NCBI GenBank assembly: GCA_900546625.1
Contig: URDU01000001.1
Location: 62,001-126,000 of the forward strand
Source of the DNA: an uncultured Lachnobacterium sp.
GTDB taxonomy: Bacteria > Bacillota > Clostridia > Lachnospirales > Lachnospiraceae
Direction: 5' to 3'
DNA: 64,000 nucleotides
Under the pieces are notes generated by a model that searched no databases, was not told the DNA's origin, and was given only the letters and a program-made list of their open reading frames with translations. Below are positions 18,260 to 26,695 of the stretch, piece after piece. Position numbers and translations under genes: made by a program. How positions within the stretch are numbered: position 1 is the first letter of the stretch; each line of letters starts with the position of its first letter.

Positions 18260-20380
18260 ATGGATGTTAGCCAGTATCTAGAAATTTTTATTGATGAAAG
18301 TTCAGAGCATATTCAGACCTTATCTGACTGTATCATGACTCTTGAGCAGGAGCCGGAAAACAAAGACACTATAAATGAGATTTTCCGTGCGGCTCACTCC
18401 TTAAAGGGTATGGCAGGTACAATGGGCTTTAAGCGCATGCAGCACCTTACCCATGATATGGAAAACGTATTTCAGGAGGTCAGAAGCGATAAAATAAAAG
18501 TGGACAGCTCAATGATTGATCTGCTCTTTAAGTGTCTTGACGCTATAGACAGCTATGTCGAGAATATCAAATCCACATCTGATGAGGGTACCGATGACAA
18601 TGAGGTTATCATAAAGGAGCTCAACGATTTTATTGCAAAAGCAAACGGACAGCCTGTAAGCAAACAGGCTGAGGCTCAGGAAACAGTGAATGAAGCAAAA
18701 ACACAGGCTTCATCAGATGCTTCTCCAAACGTACTTGATACAATCGAACTGACAAATAACGAGAAAAATCTAATTGACGAGGCAATTTCAGCAGGACTTA
18801 AAATATACGGCATGACAGTTACAGTAGCAAGCGACTGTCTGCTCAAGGCTGCAAGGGCTTTTCTTGTTTTCAGGGCAGTTGAGGAGCTGGGACAGATTGT
18901 GGTTTACAGACCAAGCTCACAGGATATTGAGGACGAGAAATTTGATTTATCGTTCAGCTTTTATGTTGCATCCGGCGAGTCCTTTGATAAATTAGAGCAT
19001 GCAGCCTCAAACGTATCTGAGATAGATAAGGTTTTCGGAAAAGAGATCACTGAGTTTCACATAGAGGGTGAAGCTGAGCAGACAGCACAGGCTTCTGAAG
19101 AGACACAAAAGGCTTCCGAGGAAAAGAAAGAGGAAAAGGCTCCGGCAGCAAAGACCGAGACTGCAAAGCCAAAGGCATCAAATGACTCTCAAAAGCAGGC
19201 AGTTTCTCACAAAAAAGCTACTACAAGCAGAACTGTCAGAGTAGATATCGAAAAGCTTGATATGCTTATGAATCAGGTATCTGAGCTTATTATTGCAAAG
19301 AACTCTCTTGTAGCCATGAGCTCATCTGATGGAGAAAACAATAATAACCAGTCATTCCATGAACAGATTGAGTATCTGGAAAGAATCACAACCAATCTTC
19401 ATGAATCTGTCATGAAGGTACGAATGGTTCCTATTGAAAGTGTTACACAGAAATATCCTAGAATGATAAGAGATCTTTCCCGTACTCTGAATAAGAAGAT
19501 GAATCTTGTCATAACCGGTGAAGATACCGAGCTGGACCGTACAGTTGTTGATCAGATAGGAGATCCTCTGCAGCATCTGCTTAGAAACAGTGCTGACCAT
19601 GGACTTGAAAGCAATGAGGTCAGACTTGAGCGCGGAAAGCCTGAGGTAGGTACTATTTTCCTGAATGCATACCAGGAGGGCAACAACGTAGTCATAAAGG
19701 TTGGTGACGATGGAAACGGAATCAATACCGAAGCCGTAAAGGCCAAGGCTATAGAGCGTGGCATAGTGACAGCTGAACAGGCTGAAAATCTATCTCAGAA
19801 GGATATCATCAACTTCCTTTTCATGCCAAGCTTTTCAATGGCAAAGCAGATTACCGATATCTCCGGACGAGGAGTTGGTCTTGATGTTGTTAAATCCGGC
19901 ATTGAACAGCTGGGTGGTGATGTATCGGTTTCAACCGAGCTTGGTAAGGGTACTACATTTACTGTACGTCTTCCTCTTACACTTGCAATCATTCAGGCTC
20001 TCATGGTCGAAATCCGTGATGAAATATATGCCATCGCACTTGGTTCTATCTCAAATATAGAGGATATTCCTGTAAAGGATATCAAATATGTACAGGCCAA
20101 GGAGGTTATCCACCTGCGTGGAAGCGTTATTCCAATCATCCGCCTCGACAAGATGCTTGACATTGAGCCAAAGGAGCAGGAGCCGGATCATCTTACTGTA
20201 GTAATTGTCCAAAAGGGAGATCAGCAGGCAGGTCTTGTGGTTGACAATCTAATCGGACAGCAGGAGATTGTAATCAAGTCTTTAGGAAAATACATAAACG
20301 GCAACAAGCTTATCAGCGGAGCGACAATACTTGGAGATGGTGATGTAGCTTTGATACTTGATGTAAATACACTTATGTAA
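18260..20380 (+). CDS. cheA: Chemotaxis histidine kinase CheA
   Basis: Receptor-coupled kinase that phosphorylates CheY and CheB. Domain order: HPt (1-~125) with phosphoryl H46 in AAHSLKGMAGTMG; regulator-binding P2 (~165-270); an Ala/Glu/Lys-rich linker (~272-320); dimerisation P3 (~325-395); HATPase with N-box around residue 440 (HLLRNSADHGLE), GDDGNGI (~482) and GRGVGLDVV (~536); CheW-like P5 (~570-706). 706 aa, full-length. The stop is followed at once by the cheW ribosome binding site. Confidence 0.97.
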   Translation: MDVSQYLEIFIDESSEHIQTLSDCIMTLEQEPENKDTINEIFRAAHSLKGMAGTMGFKRMQHLTHDMENVFQEVRSDKIKVDSSMIDLLFKCLDAIDSYVENIKSTSDEGTDDNEVIIKELNDFIAKANGQPVSKQAEAQETVNEAKTQASSDASPNVLDTIELTNNEKNLIDEAISAGLKIYGMTVTVASDCLLKAARAFLVFRAVEELGQIVVYRPSSQDIEDEKFDLSFSFYVASGESFDKLEHAASNVSEIDKVFGKEITEFHIEGEAEQTAQASEETQKASEEKKEEKAPAAKTETAKPKASNDSQKQAVSHKKATTSRTVRVDIEKLDMLMNQVSELIIAKNSLVAMSSSDGENNNNQSFHEQIEYLERITTNLHESVMKVRMVPIESVTQKYPRMIRDLSRTLNKKMNLVITGEDTELDRTVVDQIGDPLQHLLRNSADHGLESNEVRLERGKPEVGTIFLNAYQEGNNVVIKVGDDGNGINTEAVKAKAIERGIVTAEQAENLSQKDIINFLFMPSFSMAKQITDISGRGVGLDVVKSGIEQLGGDVSVSTELGKGTTFTVRLPLTLAIIQALMVEIRDEIYAIALGSISNIEDIPVKDIKYVQAKEVIHLRGSVIPIIRLDKMLDIEPKEQEPDHLTVVIVQKGDQQAGLVVDNLIGQQEIVIKSLGKYINGNKLISGATILGDGDVALILDVNTLM

Positions 20381-20394
20381 TGGAGGGGAAGTAC

Positions 20395-20865
20395 ATGCCA
20401 GACAATGAATTTGATATACAGGAAAAAGAAACAAAGCAATATATTTCAGTCAAAATAGGCGAAGAAAAATTCGGAATTGATATAGGCTATGTTGATAATA
20501 TCGTCAGAATGCAAAAGATTACAAGAGTGCCAAAGGCGCAGAAGTACTTTAAGGGTATCATAAATCTGCGTGGAGATATCGTTCCGGTAATGAGTGCCCG
20601 TATAAAAATGGGACTGGACGATGATGTATATACATCATCAACCAGAATAATTATCCTAAAGCTCGAGGAAAAGGGCGAGATAGGTCTGATTGTCGATGAG
20701 GTTTGTGAAGTTGTCACACTTGTGGTTGACGAAATAGACAAGCCTAATATTGATGCTTCATCTACAGGGAAGGAGCTGTTTATAAACGGTATAGGTAAAA
20801 ACGGAGATGAACTGATTTCTCTGTTTGAAATAGGCTCAATCGTCACAGATAAGGACAATAACTGA
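20395..20865 (+). CDS. cheW: Chemotaxis coupling protein CheW
   Basis: Adaptor linking chemoreceptors to CheA. ATG 20395 lies 8 bases after GGAGGGG; the earlier in-frame ATG at 20380 overlaps the cheA stop and lacks a site. The single CheW domain covers ~15-150 (FGIDIGYVDNIVRMQKITRVP, as FGIDIGYVDNIV and RMQKITRVP; GIINLRGDIVPVM; IGLIVDEVCEVV). 156 aa. Separated from cheC by a hairpin. Confidence 0.95.
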   Translation: MPDNEFDIQEKETKQYISVKIGEEKFGIDIGYVDNIVRMQKITRVPKAQKYFKGIINLRGDIVPVMSARIKMGLDDDVYTSSTRIIILKLEEKGEIGLIVDEVCEVVTLVVDEIDKPNIDASSTGKELFINGIGKNGDELISLFEIGSIVTDKDNN

Positions 20866-20877
20866 TTTGAAGCAGTG

Positions 20878-20905
20878 TATAGTGAGGTGTGAAAGCCTCA
20901 CTATA
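20878..20905 (+). terminator. Strong hairpin between cheW and cheC, possible attenuator
   Basis: Perfect 10-base inverted repeat (TATAGTGAGG at 20878-20887, CCTCACTATA at 20896-20905) with an 8-base loop in the 70-base cheW-cheC gap. It is followed by TAAGTTTTAATAAATAAAA, only a weak T-tract, so partial termination or mRNA end protection is more likely than full termination. Confidence 0.5.
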
Positions 20906-20935
20906 TAAGTTTTAATAAATAAAAGGGTGAATACG

Positions 20936-21556
20936 ATGAGTGAATTTTCTTTAGATAATGTCAATTCGATGTATATGGATGTCCTTAAGGAAATCGGAAA
21001 TATAGGTGCCGGCAATGCCACAACAGCGATTGCCGGCATGCTTGGCACTACCATGAAAATGGAGGTTCCGAGAGTTCTGTTAATGGATGCGACAAAGCTG
21101 GGAGATGCCATATGTCCGGAGGAAGAGACAATAGTTGGTATATTTCTTGAGGTTACCAACGATATCTCAGGCAGTATGATGTTTCTCATGAAGCTTCCTG
21201 CAGCACACTTTCTGGTAAATAAGCTGATGGGCAGACCACAGGACTATAATGAGCCGTTTGACGAGATGGATCTATCTGCCATGAAGGAGATAGGAAACAT
21301 AATAGCAGGCGCATATTTGTCAGCACTTTCAACCATGACAAATCTTACGATTCTGCCTTCTGTTCCATATATTGCCGTAGATATGGCGGCTTCCATATTA
21401 AGTGTGCCGGCAATTCAGTTTGGACAATACGGTGACAATGCACTTTTTATAGAAACGGAGTTTGGTGATGATATAATGATGAACGGATACTTTATCCTTA
21501 TGCCTGATCCGGATTCATATGATAACATTTTATCGGCTTTAGGAATTAGTATTTAG
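20936..21556 (+). CDS. cheC: CheY-P phosphatase CheC
   Basis: Dephosphorylates CheY-P and binds CheD in adaptation. ATG 20936 sits 8 bases after AAAAGGG and is preferred to GTG 20927. Two phosphatase helices are visible, each with the required Glu and Asn: LKEIGNIGAGNATTAIAG (~15-32) and MKEIGNIIAGAYLSAL (~112-127). 206 aa. Together with FliY the operon encodes two CheY-P phosphatases. Confidence 0.95.
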   Translation: MSEFSLDNVNSMYMDVLKEIGNIGAGNATTAIAGMLGTTMKMEVPRVLLMDATKLGDAICPEEETIVGIFLEVTNDISGSMMFLMKLPAAHFLVNKLMGRPQDYNEPFDEMDLSAMKEIGNIIAGAYLSALSTMTNLTILPSVPYIAVDMAASILSVPAIQFGQYGDNALFIETEFGDDIMMNGYFILMPDPDSYDNILSALGISI

Positions 21557-21566
21557 GAGAATCTAT

Positions 21567-22052
21567 ATGGCAAGTACTATTAAAGTATCAATGGCAGACC
21601 TTAAGGTTGCCAAAGCCCCTGATTCTCTGACCACACTTGGACTTGGTTCATGCATTGGACTTACACTTTATGATCCGGTTTCAAAAATCGGCGGGCTTGT
21701 ACACTATATGCTGCCTGACAGCACCAAACTCAGAAATAATACAAATATAGCCAAGTTTGGTGATACCGGAATCAGGGAGCTTTATAATCAAATGATAAGC
21801 AATGGGGCAAATCCCAGACGTATGGTTGCAAAGATTGCCGGTGGAGCTAAGATGTTCGAGATGTCAGGCAATTCTACAATCGGAAATGTGGGGGATCGCA
21901 ATACAGATATGGCAAAGCATGTGCTTTCTGAGCTTAAAATTCCTCTTAAGGCACAGGATACCGGTCTCAATTACGGAAGAACTGTTATACTTGACTGTGA
22001 AACCGGTGACTATATCATCAAAGCAGTCGGAAAAGAGCAAAAGGTGATTTAA
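21567..22052 (+). CDS. cheD: Chemoreceptor deamidase CheD
   Basis: Deamidates receptor glutamines; its interaction with CheC forms a feedback loop. Catalytic Cys in GLGSCIGL (~residue 29), His in GGLVHYMLPDS (~46) and the Thr/Ser region KFGDTGIREL; the KIAGGAKMFE loop is conserved. 161 aa, standard. Starts 10 bases after cheC. Confidence 0.96.
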   Translation: MASTIKVSMADLKVAKAPDSLTTLGLGSCIGLTLYDPVSKIGGLVHYMLPDSTKLRNNTNIAKFGDTGIRELYNQMISNGANPRRMVAKIAGGAKMFEMSGNSTIGNVGDRNTDMAKHVLSELKIPLKAQDTGLNYGRTVILDCETGDYIIKAVGKEQKVI

Positions 22053-22053
22053 C

Positions 22054-22332
22054 ATGAAGAATAATTTATTACCATCTCTTGTTATGCTTTTAGCAGGCTT
22101 CGTATGCAGTATTATATCCCTGCGGCAGAAGGTTGATCTGATGAGCTTTACCACAAGACTTTTAGCTGTGCTTGTGGTATTCTATATAATCGGAGCAATA
22201 CTTAAAGCTGTTTTAAGCTGTGCTTTTAAGGCGATGGAAGACAGACAAAGTAAAGCAGAGGCGAATGAAGCACAGCCGGATGATTCAATAGCCTTGGATA
22301 ACGATAATGACGATGATAAGCAAAACGGCTAG
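22054..22332 (+). CDS. Small two-helix membrane protein of the flagellar operon
   Basis: Function not recognised. 92 aa: two hydrophobic segments (~residues 5-19, LLPSLVMLLAGFVCS, and ~34-53, LLAVLVVFYIIGAILKAVLS) followed by an acidic tail rich in Asp, Asn and Glu (NDNDDDKQNG at the end). It starts 1 base after the cheD stop and precedes the flagellar sigma factor, a place often held by small membrane proteins in Clostridial fla/che operons. Confidence 0.7.
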   Translation: MKNNLLPSLVMLLAGFVCSIISLRQKVDLMSFTTRLLAVLVVFYIIGAILKAVLSCAFKAMEDRQSKAEANEAQPDDSIALDNDNDDDKQNG

Positions 22333-22366
22333 CTGCAGAATAATAAACTGATAAACAGGGGGCATA

Positions 22367-23134
22367 ATGAAAGCTATAGAAAAGGAAAAGCTGTGGGAGG
22401 AATATCAAAAGAATCCCACTCCTAAGCTACGGGAACAGCTCATAATAGAATATGCACAGCTTGTCAGGCTTGTGGCAGGACGCCTCAGTATGTATCTGGG
22501 GCATAATGTGGAGTATGATGACCTGGTAAGCTATGGGATATTTGGCCTCATTGATGCCATAGACAAGTTTAATCTTGAAAAAAATGTCAAATTTGAGACA
22601 TATGCAAGTCTGAGAATCCGCGGATCCATACTTGATCAGATAAGGAAAATGGACTGGATTCCAAGAACAGTCAGACAAAGACAAAGAAAAATAGACGAGG
22701 CAATAAAGAACATAGAGCTGCGTACAGGCAAAACAGCAAATGATACCGATCTGGCAAAGGAGCTTTCTATCTCAGAGGATGAGCTTTGCAGCTGGCAATC
22801 ACAGCTTAAAGTAACAAATATAGTATCTCTCGACGAATTTGAAGAGGCAGGCCCTGAGCCTGTCGTGGATGCTGTACACAATTCACATTATGCACAGCCT
22901 GAGGATATTATTACACAGGAGGAGCTGAAAACAATGCTTGTTAAGTCGCTTGACAATCTGACCGAGAAGGAGCGAAGGGTTATTGAATTATACTATTATG
23001 AGGATCTTACCCTCAAAGAAATAAGCAATATCCTCGAGGTTTCAGAATCAAGAGTATCACAGCTTCACACAAAGGGACTGATTAAAATGCGTAAGGTCAT
23101 GGGCCCTTATATGAATATACTTACAAACGCATAA
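22367..23134 (+). CDS. fliA: Flagellar sigma factor FliA/SigD (sigma-28)
   Basis: Directs RNA polymerase to late flagellar genes such as flagellin. 255 aa. Region 2 (YDDLVSYGIFGLIDAIDKF, ~43-61; VKFETYASLRIRGSILDQ) and the WIPRTVRQRQRKID stretch are typical; region 3 spans ~110-160; region 4 ends with LTEKERRVIELYYYEDLT and SESRVSQLHTKGLIKMR, the WhiG/FliA form. GGGGG-rich site before ATG. Its position after cheD matches Bacillus sigD. No flgM is in the window. Confidence 0.96.
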   Translation: MKAIEKEKLWEEYQKNPTPKLREQLIIEYAQLVRLVAGRLSMYLGHNVEYDDLVSYGIFGLIDAIDKFNLEKNVKFETYASLRIRGSILDQIRKMDWIPRTVRQRQRKIDEAIKNIELRTGKTANDTDLAKELSISEDELCSWQSQLKVTNIVSLDEFEEAGPEPVVDAVHNSHYAQPEDIITQEELKTMLVKSLDNLTEKERRVIELYYYEDLTLKEISNILEVSESRVSQLHTKGLIKMRKVMGPYMNILTNA

Positions 23135-23150
23135 GAGTGCAGAGGTTTAT

Positions 23151-23975
23151 ATGACAACATTAGAAATAACTCTCATCATCATAGGTGTTGTTTTTCTTAT
23201 AGGAAGCTTTATGGTAAATGACAAGCTTTCGCATAAGGATTTAGACAAAATAGCAGATATGAGTGCTGAGGAATTAAAAATAATAACTGAAAAAGAAGTT
23301 ACTGCAGCCAAAAAGGACTTAAGTGATGCCTTGGACGAGGAAATAACACAAAAACAGGATGAGACAAAGCGAAGTCTTGAAAAGGAAGCAAATTCCAAAA
23401 TATTGGCGATAAATGAATATTCCGATACAGTGCTTGATTCGATAAACAAGGCTCACAATGAAATAATGTTTTTATACAGTATGCTAAATGACAAGCATGA
23501 TGAGCTTACACAACTTTCAGGCGATATTGAAAAAGCATCATCAAGACTTAGAAGCTCCTTTGAGCCTCTTTCTGCTGACTCTGAAAAGAGGGCTGAAAAA
23601 CCGGCTATAGCCGTACAAAAGCCGGCAGAGCCTAAGCCCGGCACAATGCAGCAGGATACAAAGCCTGCCATGAAGCAGATGACAGGTATAGATATTTCCG
23701 GTGTCAAAAGAACCCAGCCTGCCGAAGCTGTCCGTGTGTCAGAGATAAAAGCAACAGCTGCACCGGCTGCCGCAGCCCCTATATCGGTCGAAGCCTCTGA
23801 TGCTGCTTTGGGTACACCCGCAGGCAGCAATGCAAACGCTGATATAATAAACCACACACATGAAATCCTTAAGCTTTATAAGGCCGGCAAGAGCAATGTA
23901 GAGATAGCAAAGCTTTTGTCTCTTGGTACCGGAGAGGTAAAGCTTATAATAGATTTATATAAAGAGGGCAAATAA
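23151..23975 (+). CDS. Membrane-anchored coiled-coil protein at the swrB position (DUF6115-like)
   Basis: 274 aa. N-terminal membrane helix (~4-20, LEITLIIIGVVFLIGSF), a long charged coiled-coil (~28-140), an Ala/Pro/Lys-rich flexible stretch (~145-230), and a compact C-terminal helical domain (~233-274: HTHEILKLYKAGKSNVEIA, then KLLSLGTGEVKLIIDLYKEG) resembling a DUF6115 helix-turn-helix-like element. In Bacillus subtilis the gene after sigD is swrB, a bitopic protein that promotes assembly of the flagellar export apparatus. Location and architecture suggest a SwrB-like role; this is inference, not a sequence match I can prove. Confidence 0.65.
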   Translation: MTTLEITLIIIGVVFLIGSFMVNDKLSHKDLDKIADMSAEELKIITEKEVTAAKKDLSDALDEEITQKQDETKRSLEKEANSKILAINEYSDTVLDSINKAHNEIMFLYSMLNDKHDELTQLSGDIEKASSRLRSSFEPLSADSEKRAEKPAIAVQKPAEPKPGTMQQDTKPAMKQMTGIDISGVKRTQPAEAVRVSEIKATAAPAAAAPISVEASDAALGTPAGSNANADIINHTHEILKLYKAGKSNVEIAKLLSLGTGEVKLIIDLYKEGK

Positions 23976-23976
23976 A

Positions 23977-24543
23977 GTGAGATTAAAATACTATTTGCGA
24001 GGACTTGGTCTTGGTATTATTTTTGCGGTAATAATCATGACGATTGGTTTTCACGGCAATAAGCAGTCCATGTCTGATACAGAAATAATAGAAAAAGCCA
24101 AAACACTTGGTATGGTTGAGGCAAAGAAGTCTTCCGGGACAGTTGCAGACGAATATAATAGTGAAAAAACAGACTCATCTGCCGCAAATTCCGACGATTC
24201 TTCCCAAAAAGCTGAAGCTGAACAGGACAGCCAGATGCAGGACAGCCAGACCACGCAGGAGGACACACAGCAGGAAGCTGTAGTTCCGGCGGCAGATGCA
24301 CAGCCTGAGACTGTTACACCACAGGATACTGCCGCTACAACATACACCATTACGGTAACAAGGCAGGACACCTGCCGTACCATTGCGGAAAAGCTTAAAG
24401 CTTTAGGGCTTGTGGATGATGCTGAACAATTTCGCATTTATATGGGACAAAAGGGAGCTGATCATTTTATAGCAGATGGTGATCATTCAATCCCGCAGGG
24501 GGCATCATATGATGACATAATCACAATTCTGACACAGAAATAA
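23977..24543 (+). CDS. Membrane-anchored MltG N-domain-like (LysM-like) protein
   Basis: 188 aa from a GTG start 1 base after the previous stop. Membrane helix at ~9-26, an Asp/Ser/Gln-rich linker (~50-120), then residues ~122-188 (TITVTRQDTCRTIAEKL, GLVDDAEQFRIYM, DHSIPQGASYDDIITIL) follow the LysM-like N-terminal domain of the endolytic transglycosylase MltG/YceG. The catalytic MltG domain is absent. It may bind glycan or regulate wall cleavage near the flagellum; the role is not known. It ends the flagellar operon before the rpsB promoter. Confidence 0.6.
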   Translation: MRLKYYLRGLGLGIIFAVIIMTIGFHGNKQSMSDTEIIEKAKTLGMVEAKKSSGTVADEYNSEKTDSSAANSDDSSQKAEAEQDSQMQDSQTTQEDTQQEAVVPAADAQPETVTPQDTAATTYTITVTRQDTCRTIAEKLKALGLVDDAEQFRIYMGQKGADHFIADGDHSIPQGASYDDIITILTQK

Positions 24544-24552
24544 ATTTTTTAC

Positions 24553-24581
24553 TTGCATATAAGCCTTTGGTATGTTATAAT
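24553..24581 (+). promoter_or_regulatory. Sigma-A promoter of rpsB-tsf
   Basis: TTGCAT (24553-24558), a 17-base spacer and a perfect TATAAT (24576-24581), in a gap just after the flagellar operon. It gives the translation genes their own strong promoter and predicts a leader of about 115 bases before the rpsB ATG. Confidence 0.8.
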
Positions 24582-24589
24582 TCCAAAGG

Positions 24590-24690
24590 CTTAAATACTA
24601 TAAAGCACGTGTGTGGATGATCGCCGGTGCCGGATAACGCTTACCGGTGGCTGATCTAATTGGAAACACACGGAAGATTAATAACCAAAC
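24590..24690 (+). promoter_or_regulatory. Structured 5' leader of rpsB (candidate ribosomal-protein autoregulatory RNA)
   Basis: The leader folds into a closed element: outer helix CGTGTGT (24608-24614) with ACACACG (24666-24672); inner helix GATC (24619-24622) with GATC (24653-24656), stacked on GCC (24623-24625) with GGC (24649-24651), and a GGT/ACC or CCGGT/ACCGG top. rpsB leaders that bind S2 are known in other bacteria; assignment here is inference from position and structure. It ends 20 bases before the ribosome binding site. Confidence 0.55.
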
Positions 24691-24703
24691 GGAGGTAAAT
24701 AAA

Positions 24704-25438
24704 ATGAGCGTAATTTCAATGAAACAGTTACTCGAGGCAGGTGTTCATTTCGGACATCAGACAAGAAGATGGAACCCTAAAATGGCTCCTTACATCTACA
24801 CAGAGCGTAATGGTATCTACATCATCGACTTACAGAAGTCTGTAGGAAAGGTTGATGAGGCATATGATGCAGTATCTGATATCGCTGCTCAGGGTGGTAC
24901 AATCCTTTTCGTAGGTACAAAGAAGCAGGCTCAGGATGCTATAAAGACTGAGGCAGAGCGTTGCGGTATGTACTATGTAAACGAGAGATGGTTAGGTGGA
25001 ATGCTTACAAACTTCCGCACAATCGAGAGCCGTATTGCAAGACTTAAAGCTATCGAGACAATGGCAGAGGATGGCACATTCGATGTTCTTCCTAAGAAGG
25101 AAGTTATCGCACTCAAGAAGGAGTGGGATAAGCTTGAGAAGAACCTTGGCGGAATCAAGGATATGAAGAGAATCCCTGATGCAATCTTCGTAGTAGATCC
25201 TAAGAAGGAGCGTATCTGTATTAAAGAGGCTCAGGCACTTGGAATCACTCTTATCGGTATCGCTGATACAAACTGTGATCCTGACGAGTTAGATTATGTT
25301 ATCCCTGGAAATGATGATGCTATCAGAGCCGTTAAATTAATCGTATCTAAGATGGCAGATGCTGTTATCGAGGCAAAGCAGGGAGCTGAGGAAGAGGTTA
25401 CTGCTGAGGAAGCTTCTGAAGAGACAGTTGAGGAATAA
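24704..25438 (+). CDS. rpsB: 30S ribosomal protein S2
   Basis: Component of the small ribosomal subunit. ATG 24704 follows GGAGGT by 7 bases and begins [19 protein letters not shown], the family start; the in-frame ATG at 24647 lies inside the structured leader and is rejected. Conserved [19 protein letters not shown] (as [11 protein letters not shown] and [11 protein letters not shown]), WLGGMLTNF, and [21 protein letters not shown] (as [12 protein letters not shown] and YVIPGNDDA). 244 aa with an acidic C-terminal tail. Codon use is strongly biased, as expected for high expression. Confidence 0.98.
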   Translation: MSVISMKQLLEAGVHFGHQTRRWNPKMAPYIYTERNGIYIIDLQKSVGKVDEAYDAVSDIAAQGGTILFVGTKKQAQDAIKTEAERCGMYYVNERWLGGMLTNFRTIESRIARLKAIETMAEDGTFDVLPKKEVIALKKEWDKLEKNLGGIKDMKRIPDAIFVVDPKKERICIKEAQALGITLIGIADTNCDPDELDYVIPGNDDAIRAVKLIVSKMADAVIEAKQGAEEEVTAEEASEETVEE

Positions 25439-25465
25439 AACAGATTAATATCGGAGGATAATCAA

Positions 25466-26551
25466 ATGGCTATTACAGCAGGTATGGTAAAAGAGCTGCG
25501 TGAAATGACAGGCGCAGGTATGATGGACTGCAAAAAGGCTTTAACAGAGACAAACGGTGATATGGATGCCGCTGTTGAGGTATTAAGAAAAAGCGGTGCA
25601 GCTAAGATGGAAAAGAAGCAGAGCAGAATTGCCGCTGAGGGAATTGCACGTGTTGCCGTAAACGGAAACGTTGCAGTTGTAGCAGAGGTTAACTCTGAGA
25701 CAGATTTCGTTGCTAAGAACGAGACATTCCAGGAGTTTGTTCAGACTGTAGCTGATACAGCACTTGCTTCTGATTTAAATGGTGGTGCAAACGGAGAGGA
25801 TATCGATGCTCTTCTTGCAACAAACGGACTTAGCGAGCTTCTTGTAGAGAAGACAGCTACAATCGGAGAGAAGTTATCTGTTCGTAGATTTGCAAAGGTT
25901 ACAGGTGATGTTGTTACATCTTACATCCATGGTGGTGGAAGAATCGGTGTTATCATTGCAGCAAATGGTGCAACAGATGATGCAGCTAAAGAGGCAATCA
26001 CAAATATCGCTATGCAGGTTGCAGCTATGAACCCACAGTACATCAGCAGAAACGATATCTCTGATGATGAGCTTGCAAAGCTTAGAGAGATTACTGTTGA
26101 CAGTGCATTAAATGATGCTACAACTCTTCCAAAGCCTATTCTCAACAAGTTAATTGACAAGGCTATTAATGAGAAGCTTTGGAGCGATGATGATATCAAC
26201 AACTTCAACGAGCACAAGAACAACATGAACTATGTATGGAACTTCTTATCAGATGCTGCTAAGGCAAAGCTTGGTGAGCTTGCTATGGCAGACAAGGAGT
26301 CTATCGCAGCTGAGAAGATGTTCAACGGACTTGTTGAGGGTCGTGTATCAAAGCAGTTAAAAGAGATTTGTCTTCTTGATCAGACATATGTTAAGGCAGA
26401 GGATGGAAAGCAGTCAGTTGCAAAGTATCTTGAGTCTGTTTCTAAGGATCTTACAATCACCGAGATGGTTCGTTTCGAGGTAGGTGAGGGTATGGAGAAG
26501 AAGCAGGAGGATTTCGCTGCTGAGGTTGCTGCCCAGATGGCTGGAGTCTAA
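25466..26551 (+). CDS. tsf: Elongation factor Ts with an internal insertion
   Basis: Nucleotide exchange factor for EF-Tu. UBA-like N-terminus (MVKELREMTGAGMMDCKKAL), the EF-Tu contact TDFVAKN (~79-85) and core HGGGRIGVII are intact. 361 aa, against about 290-310 in most Firmicutes: roughly 57 residues (~219-275, from TTLPKPILNKLIDKAI to DAAKAKLGELA) lie between the sheet domain and the conserved EGRVSKQLKEICLLDQ helix. The C-terminal YVKAEDGKQSVAKYL and GEGMEKKQEDFAAEVA are normal. Followed by a strong terminator. Confidence 0.96.
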   Translation: MAITAGMVKELREMTGAGMMDCKKALTETNGDMDAAVEVLRKSGAAKMEKKQSRIAAEGIARVAVNGNVAVVAEVNSETDFVAKNETFQEFVQTVADTALASDLNGGANGEDIDALLATNGLSELLVEKTATIGEKLSVRRFAKVTGDVVTSYIHGGGRIGVIIAANGATDDAAKEAITNIAMQVAAMNPQYISRNDISDDELAKLREITVDSALNDATTLPKPILNKLIDKAINEKLWSDDDINNFNEHKNNMNYVWNFLSDAAKAKLGELAMADKESIAAEKMFNGLVEGRVSKQLKEICLLDQTYVKAEDGKQSVAKYLESVSKDLTITEMVRFEVGEGMEKKQEDFAAEVAAQMAGV

Positions 26552-26583
26552 ACTGTATCTTTATACTGATTAAACGAATGCTG

Positions 26584-26625
26584 TTCCGCAAAAGTTTAAA
26601 TTTTAAACTTTTGCGGAATTTTTTT
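26584..26625 (+). terminator. Intrinsic terminator of rpsB-tsf
   Basis: Perfect 17-base inverted repeat (arms 26584-26600 and 26602-26618; in practice a shorter stem with an AT loop) followed by seven T (26619-26625). It ends the rpsB-tsf unit 33 bases after the stop codon. Confidence 0.93.
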
Positions 26626-26628
26626 ATC

Positions 26629-26656
26629 TTTACAAGATATAAAAATATGGTAAAAT
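26629..26656 (+). promoter_or_regulatory. Extended -10 promoter for the NodB-like gene
   Basis: TTTACA (26629-26634), a 16-base spacer, and TAAAAT (26651-26656) preceded by TGG, an extended -10. It lies directly after the tsf terminator and 40 bases before the next start codon, so it likely drives the deacetylase-like gene and perhaps bactofilin and pyrH-frr. Confidence 0.65.
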
Positions 26657-26695
26657 AGTTAAAGGAAACAAAATCACTCATAATGGGAGACGCAT

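Noticed and set aside
24647-24703. Upstream in-frame start for rpsB
   Set aside because: It lies within the structured leader and lacks a ribosome site; the ATG at 24704 has GGAGGT and the family N-terminus.
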